Program-made: the position numbers and the translations under genes
The notes under the pieces: generated by a model
What the model was told of the DNA's origin: nothing
Databases searched by the model: none
The model's input: only the letters and a program-made list of their open reading frames with translations
Assembly: GCA_021647585.1 (NCBI GenBank)
Contig: JAKIUK010000050.1
Location: 1-30,966, forward strand
Direction of reading: 5' to 3'
Origin: Methylococcaceae bacterium
GTDB lineage: Bacteria > Pseudomonadota > Gammaproteobacteria > Methylococcales > Methylomonadaceae
DNA: 30,966 bases
In this document: piece after piece, positions 8,605 to 17,065 of the stretch
Layout: each line of letters begins with the position of its first letter
How positions within the stretch are numbered: position 1 is the stretch's first letter

Positions 8605-10473
8605 TCAGTTTAATAATAGAATAGATATTTCTTTCTTCCAGGCTTCTAATTTTTTCAAATAAATAATAGAGTCATTATCACTCATGTACACAGAGTCTAG
8701 TTGCAAAACATCACTGCGTATTTTATCTAACAGAGCTATGATTTTTTCCTTATAACGCTTATCAATATTATCTTTTTTTAACTTACCCTCCAAGGTTAAT
8801 ATGTATTTAAGATCCATAAACCCATTTAAAACACCTTCCCACTGTAATGTAGTAATTGGTCCACCCTTAGATGGGTACACTGAATTATGATGCCTTAGCA
8901 GAGAACCTGGCATCCAAAATGACCAATCATCATAAGGTGATATTGCATTTGTTACTCCATGTTTTAATTCTTCTTTTGATAACACTCTTTCGATATGTGC
9001 AGGAAAGTAATAACCATGAGGTATAACCCCATTGAATCCACTAGCCCATAACCAAAAACCGCTAAATATTCTGTTTAAAATGGGATTTTCCACATTAGGA
9101 TGCCAATAAGTTAGATACTCAGTACCTTGCTTAGAACAATAATCGTCTCTTGCTTTATATGGAAGGCTTTTAAACATTTTCTTTTGACCATGACTCCCCA
9201 TGCTATACGCAATAACATCAAAACATTTTGTTTTGTCATTTCCTATTGTCTTTATAACATTAGGAAGGTCATCCCAAAACACAGCATTTACAGACTTTCC
9301 GCCAATGTTATGTATATTGTTATTTAATTTCAATTGTTTTTCTAATACCGTATTACCGCCAACTTCATCATAACCATAGTAATAAAGCGTAGTATCATAC
9401 TTATCATACAAACTTTTGACATTAGTGCTAACACTAGGGTTAATCATTCCTTTATATTTTTTACTTACTGGCAAAGTAGCATGTAATACAACATACTTAA
9501 AACCCACTTGTTGTGTTATTTTAAGTGTCTCTTCAAGGTTCACCTGATCCCAGTCATGAATAGTAATACCATTAAACCCATGTTCTTTAATATCAGCTAA
9601 ATATGCTAGCAATAAATCATTTCTTTCCTTTTCAGTGCCATGCATCCGAAATGTATTGACATAAGCACCCTTCCGTCCCATTTGGTCATTTAGTTTGAAC
9701 GCTGTAAACAACAACAACTTATATTTTTTCTGCTCTTGTTCTGATAACTTTACTGGTTTTACATCTATTGAAATAGGCACCATTAAGCTAACTTTTTTAT
9801 TATCCTGATATTTAGTGATTTCTAATTTAGTTTTATATATTCCAGGCAAAACATTTTGGCTCAATGAAATTTTCAATAAAATTCGTTTATATGAGTCAGG
9901 ACTTAACGATGTTTTCAAGGTTTCACTTAGTTTTATTTCGGGTGGAATATAAACCCATCCTCCTTTTTTGCTTTTTATCCATTTATCATTAATAACTACA
10001 TTACGGTCATCACTTAACAATAACTCATAGGTTAGTTCACCGCCAAACTTTTCTTGTTTAGTTGATAAGCCAGCCTGATACCAATTTGTTACAATTCTAG
10101 GTAATATAGTTACTCCAACAGAGCTAATATCTTTAATATTAAGTTCAATATCTATGTTTTTCTTAGCTGTCTTGATAATAATATCTTTAAACACCGTTTC
10201 GCCAATAAACCCTTCAATACTAATGCTTTTTGTAATTTCTCCCAGTTTAGAAGCATCTGGAATATCGATTGATTTTGGATTAATAACCTTTTTTTGATCA
10301 TCAGTGATAAATATTTTTTTTACATGTATATTAAATAATGGTAACACTTCTTCTATATAAATATGTCCATTGCCAAGTTCAAAAGCATTTATAGAATTAC
10401 TATTAAAAATAAATATAATAATTACATACTTAACAATTCTTACCTGAAATAAACTGATAAATAAGTCTTTCAT
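8605..10473 (-). CDS. Secreted DUF4091/GH123-like glycoside hydrolase candidate
   Basis: I use the ATG at 10473 (622 residues). It gives a signal-peptide-like start (MKDLFISLF, then the hydrophobic VKYVIIIFIF and an SINA/FELG cleavage-like site) and leaves a 4-bp gap to the preceding gene. An ATG at 10506 would add 11 residues and overlap that gene. Neither start has a strong ribosome binding site. The N-terminal half is beta-rich. The C-terminal half looks like a TIM barrel: FRMHGTEKERND, GITIHDWDQV, a YYYGYDEVGG strand end with adjacent Asp-Glu, NAVFWDDLP and GFWLWASGFNGV. It finishes with TLQWEGVLNGFMDLKYI, like the EGxxDxxY(L) ending of DUF4091 proteins. The adjacent Asp-Glu recalls GH123 beta-N-acetylgalactosaminidases. 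A periplasmic enzyme that trims or cuts EPS is inferred; substrate and activity are unproven. Confidence 0.6.
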   Translation of the reverse strand: MKDLFISLFQVRIVKYVIIIFIFNSNSINAFELGNGHIYIEEVLPLFNIHVKKIFITDDQKKVINPKSIDIPDASKLGEITKSISIEGFIGETVFKDIIIKTAKKNIDIELNIKDISSVGVTILPRIVTNWYQAGLSTKQEKFGGELTYELLLSDDRNVVINDKWIKSKKGGWVYIPPEIKLSETLKTSLSPDSYKRILLKISLSQNVLPGIYKTKLEITKYQDNKKVSLMVPISIDVKPVKLSEQEQKKYKLLLFTAFKLNDQMGRKGAYVNTFRMHGTEKERNDLLLAYLADIKEHGFNGITIHDWDQVNLEETLKITQQVGFKYVVLHATLPVSKKYKGMINPSVSTNVKSLYDKYDTTLYYYGYDEVGGNTVLEKQLKLNNNIHNIGGKSVNAVFWDDLPNVIKTIGNDKTKCFDVIAYSMGSHGQKKMFKSLPYKARDDYCSKQGTEYLTYWHPNVENPILNRIFSGFWLWASGFNGVIPHGYYFPAHIERVLSKEELKHGVTNAISPYDDWSFWMPGSLLRHHNSVYPSKGGPITTLQWEGVLNGFMDLKYILTLEGKLKKDNIDKRYKEKIIALLDKIRSDVLQLDSVYMSDNDSIIYLKKLEAWKKEISILLLN

Positions 10474-10477
10474 TGCT

Positions 10478-11542
10478 TTATTTATTACTATATTCACTAT
10501 ATACATCCACCAGCTTTGTTACACTACCATCCCAATTATATCTCTTTGTATTTTTGAGTCCTTCTGTAACTACTTTTTCTCTCAATTTATCATTTTCTAT
10601 TTTATTAATAATATCCATTATTTCTTCCTCACTTTCATCATTTATATATAATAGTGTATCCTTACCAACTTCTAATGAAGCAGGATTTTTTAATGCAATA
10701 ACTGGACACAAACATTTCTGTGCCTCTAATATTGGCAACCCAAACCCTTCATATTTTGACAAATACAATAATCCCAGTGCATTTGAGTACATTGCGCGCA
10801 ATTTTTCCATACTTACATTTGAAAAAGTTTGGATCTGACTCAAGACTCCTAGCGATTTTGCATATTCAATCTCGTCATCAGTTAAAACAGGTCCAACAAC
10901 AGATAATTTGTAGTTTTTATTGATCTTCTTTAAGTAATGTAAAATATTCAAAGCATATTTAAAGTTTTTATATCCTGACCGCCCTGCTACCCATAGAAAA
11001 TCATTATTATGTTCACTGTAATCAATATCCGGATAAAAAATATCATTTGCAGAGTTTTCAATTACACGCACATCTTTTTTTGAGAAAATTCCTGGATAAA
11101 TTTCCTTTAAATCATTTTTTGTCGCCTCTGAAATACACAAAATGACATCTGCCGAACGCAAAGAAATAAACTTTAAAATATTATGTAATATTCTTGATTT
11201 AAAGGGAGCGAATTTTTCATGCATAAAGTCATGGAGAGTAACTATTTTTGTACCTCTAAAAAATGGATACCACTGGTAATAACTTGTATGTAAAACATCT
11301 TTCTTATTCCCTAACAAAAAAAATGGTAAATATTTACTCACTACAGTCCTTGGCTTCACTCTATGTATATTGTAATTACTTAAGTCGGTCTCACTTGCTA
11401 TTCTATTATCATTGTCAGGGTATAATAAAATATAATCTAAATCAGCTCCCTCCCTATTCAATCTCTTTAAATATTCTGACCAAACCACACTAATCCCACC
11501 CATTTTCTGGATTGAGAAAATTGTTAAATCTAAATAAATCAT
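10478..11542 (-). CDS. GT4-family glycosyltransferase
   Basis: This 354-residue GT-B glycosyltransferase would act on the lipid-linked EPS intermediate on the cytoplasmic side of the membrane. The N-terminal acceptor domain carries IQKMGGISVVWSEYLKRL, a glycine-rich loop typical of GT4, and HDFMHEKF near 105. The C-terminal domain begins near 190 with DFLWVAGRSGYKNF. It contains the donor-binding E-x7-E motif as YEGFGLPILEAQKCLCPVIA (about 272-291), where the two glutamates flank GFGLPIL. The overall pattern resembles mannosyltransferases of the GT4 group, but the donor is not predictable. The stop is 4 bp before the chosen start of the secreted hydrolase gene, and its own start lies 73 bp after the preceding glycosyltransferase gene. 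Confidence 0.88.
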   Translation of the reverse strand: MIYLDLTIFSIQKMGGISVVWSEYLKRLNREGADLDYILLYPDNDNRIASETDLSNYNIHRVKPRTVVSKYLPFFLLGNKKDVLHTSYYQWYPFFRGTKIVTLHDFMHEKFAPFKSRILHNILKFISLRSADVILCISEATKNDLKEIYPGIFSKKDVRVIENSANDIFYPDIDYSEHNNDFLWVAGRSGYKNFKYALNILHYLKKINKNYKLSVVGPVLTDDEIEYAKSLGVLSQIQTFSNVSMEKLRAMYSNALGLLYLSKYEGFGLPILEAQKCLCPVIALKNPASLEVGKDTLLYINDESEEEIMDIINKIENDKLREKVVTEGLKNTKRYNWDGSVTKLVDVYSEYSNK

Positions 11543-11615
11543 AAAATATTATTGCCTATAGAATGTCTTAAAAATAGCTTTGATCAGTTGTTTTCTATTA
11601 ATACAGATAAGCCAA

Positions 11616-12797
11616 TTAACTTACTGTGGTAAACAAGTTTTCTATCTGCTGTACTTGCTTTTCAATTGAAAATTTTTCTCGCACAATCAATGATGCATTT
11701 TGTCCAATATTAACTCTAACCTTAGCATTAGATGCAAGCTCTGTAAGTCTTTGCAATACGAAATTGGTATCATCATAATCGACAACAAAACCTGTCACAC
11801 CATCATCTATTATCTCTGGCGCTGCGCCGTCAATTGAACCAACAACCACACAACCAAGATACATTGCTTCAATAAAAATCAATCCAAAAGGCTCTGCTTT
11901 TGCAGGATTAATCAAAATATCAAATGATCGAAAATAGTCTGCAACATTATCCTGAAAACCAGTCAATACAAAATCCACATTACCCTGATAAGCCTCTACC
12001 CAATCAACAATTTTCTGGTAATAATTCTCGCTTCCAGGTAAGCACCCACCCACAAGGGTTGCTTCGATTTTAATATCGGGAATAGCATTTCCCAATCCAT
12101 CCATCAATTCAAGAAATAAAAGATGTCGTTTCCACGGAATAAAGTTTGCAACCATTCCCACGCGTACAACATCTTCTTTGTGTCGCGCAGGCAATTTACC
12201 TGAAGAGACAATATTGAGGCTTTGAAAGTCATATCCGTTATAAATGAGATGTAATTTTGATGCAGGTATGGCTTCCCTCTCAAGACTTTCTTTTACAGAA
12301 TTTGATATACATATTATGTCAGTTGCAAGTCTTGCAACAGGTTGAAGCGCCAATCCAATTAAATGCCCTTTTCTTTGATCTGCAATATTATGTTCGTAGT
12401 AGAAAAAACGTTTACCGAACATTCGAGCAGGAACAGCCGAGAATACACCAGCAATTAGTGAGTTTGCACAAACCACATCAATATCATGCCTTTTTATCAA
12501 ATAACCAATCCGAAAACATCCCTTTACAATTCGAAACATCATACCTAAAATAGCTAATATTTTAGAACCATGGTCTAGCGTACCAAAATTAAAATATTCA
12601 ATTTCTGTACTGGAACTACAATCCCAATCTAGCCCATCATTCTTATCAACGACTTCCTGCAATAACAAAACAGTCTTAAATCGTTCCCGATTAAAACCAC
12701 ACACCAAATTATCAAGCACTCGCTCTGCACCACCATATTTTTTTGATGAAACATGACTGACAAACAAAATATTACGTCTTTTGACTTCACTAGACAT
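11616..12797 (-). CDS. GT4-family glycosyltransferase
   Basis: This 393-residue GT-B glycosyltransferase has the N-terminal signature NILFVSHVSSKKYGGAERVL (GGAE acceptor loop), YYEHNIADQRKGHL near 130 and ICISNSVKESL near 155, then the inter-domain IYNGYDF. The C-terminal domain shows VGMVANFIPWKRHLLFLEL and a clear E-x7-E donor motif, AEPFGLIFIEAMYLGCVVVG (about 297-316), followed by GAAPEIIDDGVTGFVV. This is the most canonical of the three glycosyltransferases here. It should elongate the lipid-linked repeat unit; donor and linkage are unknown. The 465 bp upstream (12798-13262) separate it from the sulfotransferase gene, so it may start a separate transcription unit. Confidence 0.9.
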   Translation of the reverse strand: MSSEVKRRNILFVSHVSSKKYGGAERVLDNLVCGFNRERFKTVLLLQEVVDKNDGLDWDCSSSTEIEYFNFGTLDHGSKILAILGMMFRIVKGCFRIGYLIKRHDIDVVCANSLIAGVFSAVPARMFGKRFFYYEHNIADQRKGHLIGLALQPVARLATDIICISNSVKESLEREAIPASKLHLIYNGYDFQSLNIVSSGKLPARHKEDVVRVGMVANFIPWKRHLLFLELMDGLGNAIPDIKIEATLVGGCLPGSENYYQKIVDWVEAYQGNVDFVLTGFQDNVADYFRSFDILINPAKAEPFGLIFIEAMYLGCVVVGSIDGAAPEIIDDGVTGFVVDYDDTNFVLQRLTELASNAKVRVNIGQNASLIVREKFSIEKQVQQIENLFTTVS

Positions 12798-12938
12798 TCT
12801 TAATTTCCACTCCTATAACCAATCGTCTATTCCTAATTAAACTTATCCATTTGGATACCTTAGTGCCATTTCTACAGCTAATATTTTTTATGATTTGTAA
12901 ACTTGATCATATATAACCTACCATTATTTGAAAAACGT

Positions 12939-13041
12939 GGTCTCCAGTTAGCTGTACTAATTTCAACATATTGTGGTTGGTTCATCATAAAAATAAAATA
13001 TAATCACTAGATAGAGTTGTCGGTACAGCTAAGTAGAGACC
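12939..13041. repeat. Short element with 19-bp inverted ends
   Basis: GGTCTCCAGTTAGCTGTAC (12939-12957) and GTACAGCTAAGTAGAGACC (13023-13041) are inverted copies with 17 of 19 positions matching, 65 bp apart. The ends look like insertion-sequence termini, and no coding frame lies between them. The element sits in the gene-free stretch 12798-13262, which shows no other supported feature. It may be a miniature transposable element, an internally deleted insertion sequence, or a transcript hairpin between the sulfotransferase and glycosyltransferase genes. Confidence 0.55.
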
Positions 13042-13262
13042 CCATTTTGAAAATTAAAGGCAGCAATTTAGCTGACATAGGGTGGGATCTATTAAAAACC
13101 CTTTCCTTTGATCTACATTTTGATGCTCATTGAAAAAAAATTTTTCCCCAAAAAGAGATGCAGAAGTAAAAAAATCAACTGTAATCAGAAAGTTTACACA
13201 AGCAATATATCTATTCCTCTTCTTTTAATTAAGTATAAAAGAATCTTACAAAACACACTGGT

Positions 13263-14168
13263 TCATACTACTAGCCAATCTGAAAGATCTCTTTTTAACA
13301 ATTCCTGCAATTCTAAAATATCATGTTTATACTCTAACATCAGATTATGGCGTAAAGACTCATCAATATATTGATCTTTTGAAAGATTATAATCTCTAAG
13401 AACTGAAATTTTTGAACTTATAAAATGTCGAATTTTTGGATGCATTACCTTTGCAATACTTGTTTTTATAACATTAGTCTCACTTAAGAAATAATGCAAT
13501 AACTTACTATTAGGTTTTCCTGAACTATTGATACGACCTGCTATGACTGGGCTAAAGCTTGAATCAACATCAAGGTATTCAAAAACTGACCTGTATAAAG
13601 CTGTTTGATCATTAACTAGATCTTCATATAAAAAAACTTTTAACTGACTTTTATCAAAATAACGTAAATAATTTTTAAGTTGCTTATTATAAAAACCTAA
13701 CTCCTTATATAGCCAAAATGGAGACCATCCCTTTACTTTTCTAGCATCTTCTTCCTCTAAGGCACTTCTAAAGTCCTTTACACTCTCACGTCCTAACTGT
13801 AAGTGTTGTTGATAATTAGAAAATGCTCTATCAACAGGATTTCTAAGTATCACTATTAATTTGACATTTGGAATATGTTTTTTAATCTTTATGGGTGCTT
13901 TATCACAATGAAGATACAAAGTAGATGCTTCACCAAATACTTTTTCATTCCTAACATCTAAAAATAACTTCTCATAGTCTTCATATTTATTGATTCTTTT
14001 ATGGTTATTATCACCAGGACCGGCAAAACAGGTCTCTTTATCAATTAGTGAAAAAAACCATGGTTCCTTAAACTCACTAAAATATATTTCAGGATGTTGG
14101 CGTAGAGCTGCATATAAACTTGTTGTACCTGATCTAGGTGCACCAATAATAAGAAAATTGGGGAGCAT
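13263..14168 (-). CDS. PAPS-dependent sulfotransferase (carbohydrate type)
   Basis: This 301-residue enzyme of the sulfotransferase superfamily would move the sulfuryl group of PAPS to a hydroxyl or amino group, most likely on a sugar of the EPS unit. The 5'-phosphosulfate-binding loop is at the N-terminus (IIGAPRSGTTSLYAALRQH, 7-25), with the downstream KEPWFF typical of heparan-type sulfotransferases. The 3'-phosphate-binding motif is VILRNPVDRAFSNYQQH (106-122). No signal peptide or membrane segment is seen, so it should act in the cytoplasm before flipping. With cysC in the same locus (6278-6898) it forms a plausible sulfation pair. The start is 43 bp after the flippase stop, suggesting co-transcription. 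The acceptor is unknown. Confidence 0.9.
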   Translation of the reverse strand: MLPNFLIIGAPRSGTTSLYAALRQHPEIYFSEFKEPWFFSLIDKETCFAGPGDNNHKRINKYEDYEKLFLDVRNEKVFGEASTLYLHCDKAPIKIKKHIPNVKLIVILRNPVDRAFSNYQQHLQLGRESVKDFRSALEEEDARKVKGWSPFWLYKELGFYNKQLKNYLRYFDKSQLKVFLYEDLVNDQTALYRSVFEYLDVDSSFSPVIAGRINSSGKPNSKLLHYFLSETNVIKTSIAKVMHPKIRHFISSKISVLRDYNLSKDQYIDESLRHNLMLEYKHDILELQELLKRDLSDWLVV

Positions 14169-14211
14169 AAATAACCTACTAGTTTTCCAAAGCTATCGAT
14201 ATAAAAAAATT

Positions 14212-15666
14212 TTACCGTTTCAATCGTTTAATTTCACTAAATTCAAATACCTTAAAAAAACTTAACATCACAGGGTACAAAAACAAAATAACCAAGGCAT
14301 TTAGCATATATGACAATTCTTTATATTGTTGATCAATAACAAACAATAACACAAGCATTACCGGAAGAACTTTTACAAAAAAACTACCAATACAACCATT
14401 TCTTAAAACACAATTCATTAGGATTTTTCTAGATGAAATTAATACAATTAAGAAGTAGCAAGCAAATGCTATCAGTGTAGCAATTGCCGCCCCCTGCAAG
14501 TTCAACAATGGAATCAGATGCATGTTCATCAAAATATTAACTAGAGCACCAAAAATAAAGGCGCGAGCGCGTATTGAGGCATTTCCCATAAAGTCCATAA
14601 CAGGATTTATTACACTTAGAATACTGCTTAAAAGATAATATATACTCAAGATCTGTATGATTAATCCTAGTTTACTATAGGCTTCACCAAATACCAGTGC
14701 AAACACTTCTTCTCCATTAATAAAAGCATAAACTGTTACTGGCACACTAATAATTAACGCAAACCTTAATCCATTAAATAAATACAATTCTTTGTCTTTG
14801 TCTGATATTGATTTATCTGCCATGGAAGGTGCAATTCCATTTCCAATTGCCCGCGTTAATACTGTTAATCTAAAAAAAACAAACACGCAAACCGCATAGT
14901 ATGCAACATCAGTTGTACTCGAATAATGTGCCATCATAAGGATGTCTGTCTGTAGATAACCGAACCCAGCTAATGAGATAACTGATAACGGTAAGGCATA
15001 TTTCACAATTTCTTTAGTTGACGGAACATCAACTTTAGCAATAAGTTTATCTGTACCTATAATCTTTTTCATCCTTGGCAAGATAAAAAGGACTGGTAAA
15101 AAAAGAGCTATGATTTTTGCAATAAGAACAGACTCTGCTGATTGATAAAGAATTACAACGGGAATTGTTATTAATATTAATAAGAACGATGTCAGCGTAC
15201 TCAATTTTGCAAGCACGTGCATTTGAGATGTACCATGACATATTTTCTCGATAAAAAGCCTAATAATTTCTAAAATTAAAATTGCAATAATTATAAATTG
15301 CAAGTCCACAAGAAATGGATGCTCTAAAACAACTTCTGATATATATGGAAAAATAATAAAAAATATTAGCAAGCAGAAAACCAGCCACGGAAAAACAGCT
15401 GCCATCGAATTTTTTATTAATGCTCGCCGATAAAGTGCATTATCATGTTCTGCAAGATAACGTGCTAATGCAGCAGGAATACCCAGGCTCATTACAGCAA
15501 TTAATAAGAAGACAATAGTATTAACCAAAGAAATAATACCAAATTCATTCGTAGTTAAAATCCTCGTTAATACCATTGTTACTACAAATGCACCTATATG
15601 TAATACAGTCATATGCAAAAATGACCCTATTGATGTCCTGATAATATTATTTTTATTGTTTTTCAC
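14212..15666 (-). CDS. Wzx-type polysaccharide flippase (MATE/PST superfamily)
   Basis: This 484-residue membrane protein has about 12-14 hydrophobic segments throughout, consistent with Wzx/RfbX-type flippases that move undecaprenyl-diphosphate-linked repeat units to the periplasmic face. The N-terminal part has the family pattern GAFVVTMVLTRILTTNEFGI (about 26-45) and LGIPAALARYLAEHD (about 61-75). Later segments include AGFGYLQTDILMMAHYSS and FGAYSKLG-like positions typical of the superfamily. The start appears to be GTG, and no in-frame ATG precedes the conserved first segment. It lies 43 bp downstream of the GT-C-like gene and upstream of the sulfotransferase gene. Its presence supports a Wzx/Wzy-type pathway over an ABC-transporter or synthase pathway. 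Confidence 0.9.
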   Translation of the reverse strand: MKNNKNNIIRTSIGSFLHMTVLHIGAFVVTMVLTRILTTNEFGIISLVNTIVFLLIAVMSLGIPAALARYLAEHDNALYRRALIKNSMAAVFPWLVFCLLIFFIIFPYISEVVLEHPFLVDLQFIIIAILILEIIRLFIEKICHGTSQMHVLAKLSTLTSFLLILITIPVVILYQSAESVLIAKIIALFLPVLFILPRMKKIIGTDKLIAKVDVPSTKEIVKYALPLSVISLAGFGYLQTDILMMAHYSSTTDVAYYAVCVFVFFRLTVLTRAIGNGIAPSMADKSISDKDKELYLFNGLRFALIISVPVTVYAFINGEEVFALVFGEAYSKLGLIIQILSIYYLLSSILSVINPVMDFMGNASIRARAFIFGALVNILMNMHLIPLLNLQGAAIATLIAFACYFLIVLISSRKILMNCVLRNGCIGSFFVKVLPVMLVLLFVIDQQYKELSYMLNALVILFLYPVMLSFFKVFEFSEIKRLKR

Positions 15667-15709
15667 AAATATATTTTACTAAAATTAATCAGCCTATTTG
15701 ACAATACCT

Positions 15710-17053
15710 TCACCTACCCATTGAAGCAAATACGGTTGCCACAATCACACTGATTGCACCAAAGAAATAAAATATCCCAATTATTAATTTATGTTTTTCT
15801 CTTTGAGATAATGCAACAGCAGCCCATATAATAAAAAATGCCATTAATTGCTCTTTGTAACGAAGCACCCCCATATAAACGACAGAAATTCCTATCATGA
15901 GTAACAGTGGAAACCATCTAAGCATTACTGTATTTGTAAATGTTAAACCCTTGGTTAAGAAAAACCCAAGTAACACAAAAGGCAACAAAAAGATAAAAGC
16001 CAGGTTAGTAACGGAATACAAAGCCATACCAGCATGTTCAGCACTTGTAAGCCATCCCCATGCTGGCAGTGGTAAAATTGTAGTAAATCCTACGGAAAAA
16101 GGAAGTTTATAGATGTCAGATATAGAATTAATTCTCAAATAACGACTGAATCCAATTTGAGTCGTGTTTGCCTTCTCAACAAACTCTTTATTGCTAACCG
16201 TTATCTTGTCAAAACGTTCAAAAAAAACATGGCCCGCTCCTGTATTAGCTAGACCAATTAAAACCCCACCGCCTAGCATCAATATAAATATACCTGAAAA
16301 TGCTGATAACCCACTTTTATGCATTCTTTCCAACCAGTTTTCTATGCCCGTATAACGCAATATCAGCCATAACATGATTATACCAATATATGGAAGAGTG
16401 AAATCCTTTCGTAAATACCACATGACAAAGAGGGCGCATATTACAGAAAATACAGATCGGATATTAAGTTTTTGATCTTTCTTTGCCACCAATAAATAGA
16501 CTGTATAGACCATAACAAAAATCAATGCAGTATCTTTAAATTGTAGAACAGACAGATATACAATACTTGGCATAAATGCAGACAATAATCCTGCTATCCT
16601 TGCTGCACGAAAATCAAATAATAATCTTACTATCTCAAACACAAACAACGCAGTAATTGATGACAAGAAGCCATTAACAATACGTGCACTAAGTGTATCG
16701 CTTCCTATAAGCGAATAAAGCCAACCATTAAAATAAAAATAACCCGGATTCTGTTGCCAAGAGTGTAGATCATAACCATCTTTTCCTGCGCGAAGAGCAG
16801 ATGCAATTTGAGAACCAGCTGCATCATAATTACGATCATCTGTAAATGCATATCCATCGCCTCCTACAGCAATTAGATAATAATAAACAATATATACACA
16901 TATCACGCGTACTAAAAATGCAGAGAAAAATAGCCCTAATAGATATTTTCTATCAGGAGACTTAAGCAACAATATTAGAAAAAACCCAAGTATTAGAAAA
17001 AATAAAGCAATCAACACACTTTGAATAGGACTTACTTGTGTAGATAAATACAT
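15710..17053 (-). CDS. GT-C/GT39-like membrane protein, possible glycosyltransferase or polymerase
   Basis: This 447-residue protein has about ten or more transmembrane segments. After the first two segments comes a periplasmic-type loop with the acidic stretch FTDDRNYDAAGSQIASAL (about 71-88), then NPGYFYFNGWLYSLIGSD, SARIVNGFLSSITALFVF and AARIAGLLSAFMPSIVYLS. This resembles the first loop and following helices of GT39/ArnT/PMT-like GT-C enzymes, which use polyprenyl-phosphate sugars. No separate Wzy polymerase is recognisable in the window, so this protein is the best candidate for polymerisation or for a periplasmic sugar addition. That assignment is inference from absence. It lies 12 bp downstream of the nucleotidyltransferase-fold gene. 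Confidence 0.65.
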   Translation of the reverse strand: MYLSTQVSPIQSVLIALFFLILGFFLILLLKSPDRKYLLGLFFSAFLVRVICVYIVYYYLIAVGGDGYAFTDDRNYDAAGSQIASALRAGKDGYDLHSWQQNPGYFYFNGWLYSLIGSDTLSARIVNGFLSSITALFVFEIVRLLFDFRAARIAGLLSAFMPSIVYLSVLQFKDTALIFVMVYTVYLLVAKKDQKLNIRSVFSVICALFVMWYLRKDFTLPYIGIIMLWLILRYTGIENWLERMHKSGLSAFSGIFILMLGGGVLIGLANTGAGHVFFERFDKITVSNKEFVEKANTTQIGFSRYLRINSISDIYKLPFSVGFTTILPLPAWGWLTSAEHAGMALYSVTNLAFIFLLPFVLLGFFLTKGLTFTNTVMLRWFPLLLMIGISVVYMGVLRYKEQLMAFFIIWAAVALSQREKHKLIIGIFYFFGAISVIVATVFASMGR

Positions 17054-17065
17054 ATATAAAATTTT

